This document shows, piece by piece, positions 59,543 through 64,000 of a stretch of 64,000 nt of DNA. Made by a program: the position numbers and the translations under genes. The stretch comes from Pseudomonas fluorescens (lineage in GTDB: Bacteria > Pseudomonadota > Gammaproteobacteria > Pseudomonadales > Pseudomonadaceae), in NCBI RefSeq assembly GCF_000730425.1, contig NZ_CP008896.1:2976001-3040000 (forward strand), given 5' to 3'. Below the pieces are notes generated by a model. The model worked only from the letters and a program-made list of their open reading frames with translations, searched no databases and had not been told where the DNA came from. How positions within the stretch are numbered: the stretch's first letter is position 1; each line of letters opens with the position of its first letter.

Positions 59543-59711
59543 TTCTACACCCTCTTCGGCTACGGATTCGATGAGAAGGACTTTAAAGCCCCTGCCACCC
59601 CTAGTCGTCGAAGGTGCTAAACGCCACATCCACCCTAAGCAGATCTATAGACATCACCGTGCATTTGTGCTTGTCGATTTCACCCCGTCGAATCTGCCAG
59701 GGTCTACTGCA

Positions 59712-59747
59712 GCTGCTATTTTTGCTATTAGTAGCAAAAATAGCAGC
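59712..59747. repeat. Perfect 16-bp inverted repeat
   Basis: GCTGCTATTTTTGCTA, four bases, TAGCAAAAATAGCAGC. The arms contain four GCTA/TAGC half-sites. It lies between the HTH gene and alpA on the reverse strand. It could be an operator or a terminator; see findings. Confidence 0.75.
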
Positions 59748-59807
59748 CACACTCCCCCCTACCTCCGCTCAAGACTCCCTTTCGGCTGCACCCTTCGCGT
59801 GAATCAT

Positions 59808-60218
59808 TCAGCAGCCATGAGCCGCCTGCTGGTCAATCCATTGCAGTAGTAAGGCCCTACCAGGTCCGCTTGGCTGTCGTCGACCCTGCTCCCAGTCCTG
59901 CAGCGTGCGAGAGCTGATCCCCAACTGTTTGGCGAGCGCCTGCTGGGTTAGCTTCAGTCGTTGACGTAAACAACATACTTGCCTGAGGACGTCTGAAGAT
60001 ATCGAGCGGTCCTGTGTGGGATTATGTTGTCTCCTTGGCCCTTGCTGAGGAAGTTGCTTCAAGAATTCAGAGTTAGCCGTTGTAAAAGTAGATAAGGGAA
60101 ATACGGAGCTTACAGGCGCAGGCGGCTGCACTGCCTCTTGCGAACGTACCTGTGACTGACTTTCATACTCAGGGTGCCGAGTGAGAAACTCACGACGCCA
60201 ATGCTCGCTGTAGCTCAT
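59808..60218 (-). CDS. Helix-turn-helix protein (Xre/MqsA-type)
   Basis: A 136-aa protein whose C-terminal half is an HTH domain of the antitoxin/Xre type (LRQRLKLTQQALAKQLGISS, RTLQDWEQGRRQPSGPGRAL). The N-terminal half (HWRREFLTRHPEYESQSQV) is polar and of unknown role. AAAGGAGT precedes the ATG at 60218. It follows the Gp2-like gene by 82 bases and is followed by the perfect inverted repeat at 59712, a likely target. Confidence 0.75.
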   Translation of the reverse strand: MSYSEHWRREFLTRHPEYESQSQVRSQEAVQPPAPVSSVFPLSTFTTANSEFLKQLPQQGPRRQHNPTQDRSISSDVLRQVCCLRQRLKLTQQALAKQLGISSRTLQDWEQGRRQPSGPGRALLLQWIDQQAAHGC

Positions 60219-60300
60219 GCGAAAGACTCCTTTTCTAGTGATAAACAGTGCGGCAATGCCGCACCATAGAATAGGCATATTGAACACTCTCAGCCCGGAC

Positions 60301-60993
60301 TCAGACCCGACTGGTGGTGAACACTGCAAAGCCCTGCCTCAGCTCCTGTGACTTGCTGTACTCCTTACATAAGTAGCTCATGGCGTAGACCACTTGTTTG
60401 AGTGAATCAGGAAAACGCTGCTCCAGACGTTGGTAAACCTGGCCACTGAGTTTGTCCTGGCAGGCATGCACCAACCCGGACATGTCGTGTGCAGCACAAC
60501 CAATTGCCCAGGCCCAAGCACGCACGATGCGATGAAACAAGTTCTCTCTGCTGTAGGTGCCGTCTGTACTAGGCCCGTAGTTACCTAAGCCCCCAATGGC
60601 GTCGTAGTTGAGCAATAGCATGAGGTGATAATGGGGTGCCTCGCTGCTGTTACGCTCCCGGCACCAGATGTAGCGAATTTCGGTCGAGTATTTGGTATTT
60701 GCCCAGACCAACTCTTTACTTAGTTGGTAGAAGAAACGAGTCATTACTTCATTGCTGATGAGCGCATCCGACGGCATACGGCCGACGGGGTAACGCAAGT
60801 CGACCCGACAGACTAAGGTTCGAGCCTGTGCCGAGAGACAGTGCTGTAGAGTCTCAATCCCACGCTCCAGGTAGTTTTCGATCAACGGGCCATGTGCCAG
60901 TTGCTGCTGCACGGCGAAGCCACGGTATTCGTTACTGTAGTGCAGCTTGAGCTTAGTATTGAAGGGATGACGTTTAGGTTGATGATGGAACAT
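60301..60993 (-). CDS. Inovirus Gp2 / YagK-YfjJ family protein
   Basis: A 230-aa protein of the YagK/YfjJ C-terminal (inovirus Gp2-like) family, seen in P4-type satellites and prophages. Motifs: CRVDLRYPVGRMPSDALISN, RYIWCRERNSSEAPHYHLML with the HxH of Rep-type HUH-like proteins, and LFHRIVRAWAWAIG. It may act in rolling-circle-type replication initiation; no catalytic Tyr was assigned. The ATG at 60993 (MFHHQPKRHPFNTKLKLHYS) is chosen; a longer frame exists but lacks a good site. First of the reverse-strand module. Confidence 0.78.
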   Translation of the reverse strand: MFHHQPKRHPFNTKLKLHYSNEYRGFAVQQQLAHGPLIENYLERGIETLQHCLSAQARTLVCRVDLRYPVGRMPSDALISNEVMTRFFYQLSKELVWANTKYSTEIRYIWCRERNSSEAPHYHLMLLLNYDAIGGLGNYGPSTDGTYSRENLFHRIVRAWAWAIGCAAHDMSGLVHACQDKLSGQVYQRLEQRFPDSLKQVVYAMSYLCKEYSKSQELRQGFAVFTTSRV

Positions 60994-61696
60994 GATCAGT
61001 TTCCTGTCGGCTGTATATGGAGTGTTCACCGGCAGGCACACCGAGTCAGGTGCATTCAGGCACCTTGCTTCGACTTATACGCTTCTTTCAAACTCTCAAC
61101 GCGTTGACTTGCAGTCAAGACTTTACGTTACGACCGTTGTTTATGGCAGATCTGTTTCGTAGATTTCTATAAGTACGACACCCCTCTATTGGAGAGGGCT
61201 ATCGATTACTCAGCAATCAATAATAACTATGGTCTCTATCAGTTACTATTAGAGCCTCTTTTAGATGCATACTACTTTAACCGTAACAACAACAATGCCG
61301 CACCTGCAAAAAACCACGAGAAATAGGCTCAGTGAAAAATTTAACCCCCAGAACTACAATAAGAAAATTCACTTATTCAACTCTAAAAAGATTCCATTTT
61401 TCATTCAGAATAAAACGTATGAGTCGACTGATGTGTGCCGCCAGCGCTTTTAGTCATATAGACATCCCATACCGCTGACCTGTAAAAACTTACTGCACTG
61501 CCGTATTCATGTCGTTGAGGGCTCCAAAAGGCTGGTTTTTCACGGCTTTGCCGTAGCGTAGTGAGCCGATACGAGTTCAATCAAAAAAATCTCAGACCTA
61601 TATCACCTCTGTGAACGCCCACCGTATTAACTGCGGTAGGGATTTGGCGTGCCAGCTATATGGCTCATCACGCTCATCACTTGAGAGGATCTGTGT
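60994..61696. other. AT-rich regulatory gap between two gene sets
   Basis: 703 bases with no convincing gene; a 62-codon frame at 61265 has AT-driven composition and no ribosome site. It holds the palindrome TTGACTTGCAGTCAA (61104-61118) upstream of the Gp2-like gene and AT-rich tracts. It probably contains divergent promoters. Confidence 0.6.
61104..61118. promoter_or_regulatory. Perfect 6-3-6 palindrome upstream of the Gp2-like gene
   Basis: TTGACT, TGC, AGTCAA. A short perfect dyad about 110 bases before the Gp2-like ATG, of a size suited to a phage-type repressor or an Xre operator. Inferred only. Confidence 0.4.
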
Positions 61697-62026
61697 ATGT
61701 ATACCCCTTGCCCAAGCTGTAACTCTGGACGCGTCGTCACGAAAAATATTGGCAAACAAGCAGGTGGATTGGTTGGCGCTGCGGGCGGTGCGGCCAGTGG
61801 TGCTGCCGGAGCCCTGTCGGGAGCAGAAGCCGGCGCAGTGCTGGGTGTAATCGGCGGTCCGGTCGGGATCGCCATTGGCAGTATTGCTGGTGCACTTCTC
61901 GGGGGACTGTTTGGCGGCGTGGCTGGCGGGATAGCCGGGTCCACGCTGGGCGCACAAATGGATGACAAGGTGCTGAACAACTACCATTGCCTGCAGTGTG
62001 GTTACAGCTTCAGCGTCCACCGTTAA
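61697..62026 (+). CDS. Zinc-ribbon and glycine-zipper membrane protein
   Basis: A 109-aa protein with CxxC pairs at both ends (MYTPCPSCNSG and NYHCLQCGYSFSVHR) that could form one zinc ribbon, enclosing a long Gly/Ala-rich hydrophobic core with GxxxG-type periodicity (about residues 18-90). AGAGGA lies before the ATG at 61697. Such genes are common on ICEs and plasmids, often near DUF932, as here. Function unknown. Confidence 0.7.
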   Translation: MYTPCPSCNSGRVVTKNIGKQAGGLVGAAGGAASGAAGALSGAEAGAVLGVIGGPVGIAIGSIAGALLGGLFGGVAGGIAGSTLGAQMDDKVLNNYHCLQCGYSFSVHR

Positions 62027-62097
62027 GCCGTTGTGAAGAGGTGTCGCTTGCTGATGAAACGACGCTCTTTTCCACTCATTCGCAAGGAATCATTCCC

Positions 62098-63065
62098 ATG
62101 GCTCATCTCGTTGAACAAATGGCTTACGTTGGTGCCACGCCCAGGCATGGTCTGGGCAGTCGCCTTTCCCCGAAACAACCGCTTGAAATCTGGCAGCGCG
62201 AAGCAGGCATGGACTGGCGGATTCAGGACAGCCCGGTGCACTTCAAGTCCGACAGCATTGGTGCTCTGGGCTCAATTCACACCTTCTCCGAACAGAAGGT
62301 GCTATACCGATCCGATACCAAGGCCCCTCTGTCGGTGGTTTCTCAGCGCTACCAGGTGGTGCAGCCACGTGAAGTGCTGGAGTTCTACCGGGATCTGACT
62401 GAAGTCTCGGGCTACGAACTGGAAACCGCTGGAGTGCTCAAAGGCGGTCGCAAGTTCTGGGCGCTGGCCCGTACTGGGCAAGGCACGACGCTCCGTGGTA
62501 ACGACCAGGTAAACGGCTACCTGCTGCTTGCCACCTACTGTGACGGCACCCTGGCCACCACAGCGACCCCGACCATGGTACAGGTGGTCTGCAATAACAC
62601 GCTGACCATCGCCCTGGACGGCACCACCCGCGCGATCAAGGTGCCGCACAACACCCGCTTCGATCCGCAAGCAGTGAAAAAGCAGTTGGGTATTGCTGTC
62701 TCTCAATGGGACGAGTTCATGTACCAAATGAAAAATTTATCCGAGCGAAAGGTTCAGTAGCGTGAAGCAATGGGCTTCTTCACGAACGTACTGCGTGACA
62801 CCAGCACTGATAGTCCGCTACCGCCAGTCCTTCCCAATGAACGGGCGCTACGCAAGGTGCAGAGCCTACATGAAGGTCAGGACGAGGATCGACATTAGAA
62901 TCAGCTCAAGGTACCGCCTGGGGATTACTCAATGCTGTAACCAAGTATACGGATCACGAGCGACGGTCCAAGAGCAGTGAGTATCGGGTCGACTCCGCTT
63001 GGTTCGGCCAAGGAGCAGCGCTCAAGCAGAAAGCCCTCAAATCCGCACTTCTATTGGTGGGCTAA
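62098..63065 (+). pseudogene. DUF932 (phage/plasmid TIGR03299-like) gene, broken
   Basis: Intact for 220 codons (MAHLVEQMAYVGATPRHGLG, then SKQPLEIW-like SPKQPLEIWQREAGMDW), then an in-frame TAG at 62758. The same frame continues as REAMGFFTNVLRDTSTDSPL, and from about 62884 the homology moves to another frame as STLESAQGTAWGLLNAVTKY and DSAWFGQGAALKQKAL. So one stop and one single-base shift break it. TAG follows CAG and is one transition from CAG. AAGGAAT lies before the ATG. DUF932 proteins are found on plasmids and ICEs; function unknown. Confidence 0.85.
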
Positions 63066-63094
63066 AGCGGCGGGCAACCGGCTGCACGCTTATC

Positions 63095-63361
63095 CTAACC
63101 TTCCAATTCCTGGGATATTTGTGACAGGAGCATTTCCTTGGACATTTCCGGATCCTGGAGCAACTGGCTTTTGATAAGCACAGTTGCGGGATGAACTCCA
63201 AGATGGGCAGAAAGCTCAATTAATTTTTCTACGGAAGGGCTTTTCAAGCCTCGTTCAACATCGCTGACGTAGCTCTGGCTCGGAGCAAGCTGCTCTTGGG
63301 CAATACCATGTCTGCTCCTCAGGATTTTCACTGCCATCCCGAAGGCTTGCTTTGAGTTCAT
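63095..63361 (-). CDS. Small Xre-family regulator
   Basis: An 88-aa protein with one Xre HTH (FGMAVKILRSRHGIAQEQLA, PSQSYVSDVERGLKSPSVEK). A C-terminal tail (LLQDPEMSKEMLLSQISQEL) follows. The start at 63361 (MNSKQAFGMA) is chosen over a longer frame with no ribosome site. It faces the broken DUF932 gene. Probable regulator of the island (inferred). Confidence 0.8.
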   Translation of the reverse strand: MNSKQAFGMAVKILRSRHGIAQEQLAPSQSYVSDVERGLKSPSVEKLIELSAHLGVHPATVLIKSQLLQDPEMSKEMLLSQISQELEG

Positions 63362-63664
63362 TTCTGTTGCTCGCAAAAGCAACGATGAAGCCTTCGGAAG
63401 CGCAAAAGCACTATACTCGATTGAGCATATACAGCTAAAATTCGAAAAAACCCTTACACAATTTTTTGATTGGATCGAATGCAAGCAACTAACCACGTGA
63501 TTGCCATCTCGCAGAGCTAGCTCGTCCCTCTCGTCACCAAGTGGCTCAACGAGTACACACCCTACGGATCGTCAACGGTGGTTACGGCTTTCCAGAAAAA
63601 GCAGGGATACATGCATCTTGCTTTTGTTTTTTCTATGCGCTTTTAAATCTGAAAAGGGAATCAC
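63362..63664. other. Gap without genes
   Basis: 303 bases between the Xre gene and the last CDS. No ORF, repeat or terminator seen; it should carry divergent promoters for the two flanking genes. Confidence 0.5.
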
Positions 63665-64000
63665 ATGAAAATCGTGTACAAAATATTTGCGCTTACTTTG
63701 ATGACGTCCTCTGCATACGCTGTTGATCTATATAGCCAATATTCAACTCCCGACTCTATAAGTTGCACTGGCCCGAACAACAACGTATGCACCGACACTA
63801 CCCGACCTGACGACATTGTCGTCCAATATAAAGATGCCTATGGCAAAGTCACCATGCAACAAGAGCCCTCTTTTGAAATCATTACTTGTATACGCATTTT
63901 AGACAAGTGCATTGATAACGATCGAAACTATCGAGGAAAATCGATAACGGGTCGCGATGTCAAATATGTGGCGTTCAAAGATTTTTATATTTATCCGGGC
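63665..64000 (+). CDS. Exported protein of unknown function, cut by window end
   Basis: 112 codons are visible. A signal peptide (MKIVYKIFALTLMTSSAYA) is followed by a polar, Cys-containing region (SCTGPNNNVCTDTTRPDD, IVVQYKDAYGKVTM, ITCIRILDKCIDNDRNYRG). AAAGGGAA precedes the ATG. Two Cys pairs could be disulfides in the periplasm. AT-rich composition points to recent transfer. Not recognised; 3' end is beyond the window. Confidence 0.7.
   Translation, partial: MKIVYKIFALTLMTSSAYAVDLYSQYSTPDSISCTGPNNNVCTDTTRPDDIVVQYKDAYGKVTMQQEPSFEIITCIRILDKCIDNDRNYRGKSITGRDVKYVAFKDFYIYPG

Noticed and set aside
61265..61453. Short open frame in the AT-rich gap
   Set aside because: Low-complexity Thr/Lys/Asn composition, no ribosome site, no recognised domain.

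Overview
The window is chromosomal DNA of a Pseudomonas, most likely of the P. fluorescens group. The proteins read as Pseudomonas orthologues, the core is GC-rich, and the gene order from position 1 to about 53.8 kb matches what I recall of P. aeruginosa PAO1 from ladS to ppa (about PA3974 to PA4031). Paired REP elements of the kind typical of fluorescent pseudomonads fill many intergenic gaps. No rRNA, tRNA or CRISPR array was seen.

Layout, 1-17.3 kb: ladS (reverse, cut by the window start), thiD-thiE-hemL, a Sel1 protein, a DUF1820 gene, the miaB-ybeZ-ybeY-corC-lnt group (tRNA thiolation, rRNA processing, lipoprotein acylation), a DUF218 protein, then leuS-lptE-holA. 17.4-31.5 kb: arfA, a lytic transglycosylase, ldcA, and a long reverse-strand block for lipoate (ybeD-lipB-lipA) and cell-wall elongation (dacC, rlpA, mltB, rodA, mrdA), followed by rlmH, rsfS, nadD and proA. 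31.6-41.4 kb: a DNA glycosylase, a DedA-PAP2 fusion, LrgA/LrgB, a MaoC protein, a MORN-repeat/caspase-like lipoprotein, ubiX and mpl.

41.5-43.2 kb is an AT-richer insertion carrying one unknown protein with a secreted-effector-like start. 43.2-50.8 kb is the ethanolamine catabolic locus: an EatR-type sigma54 activator divergent from aldehyde dehydrogenase, permease and eutBC, with a clear -24/-12 promoter. 50.9-53.8 kb holds a GNAT acetyltransferase, DedA, MtfA and ppa.

From 54 kb the content is accessory. A LexA/CI-like repressor is followed by two tiny overlapping ORFs with good Shine-Dalgarno sites and a terminator. A tyrosine integrase (55.2 kb) then opens a satellite-like island: an unknown 337-aa protein, a reverse-strand module (Gp2/YagK-like, HTH, AlpA, DUF3987), plasmid/ICE-type genes including a freshly broken DUF932 gene, a small Xre regulator, and a secreted protein cut by the window end. 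The right edge of the island was not found.

The observations most worth following are arfA with an intrinsic terminator inside its coding sequence and a C-terminus ending LAA, the regulator/microprotein operon, the unknown gene beside the integrase, and the possible effector at 41.7 kb.
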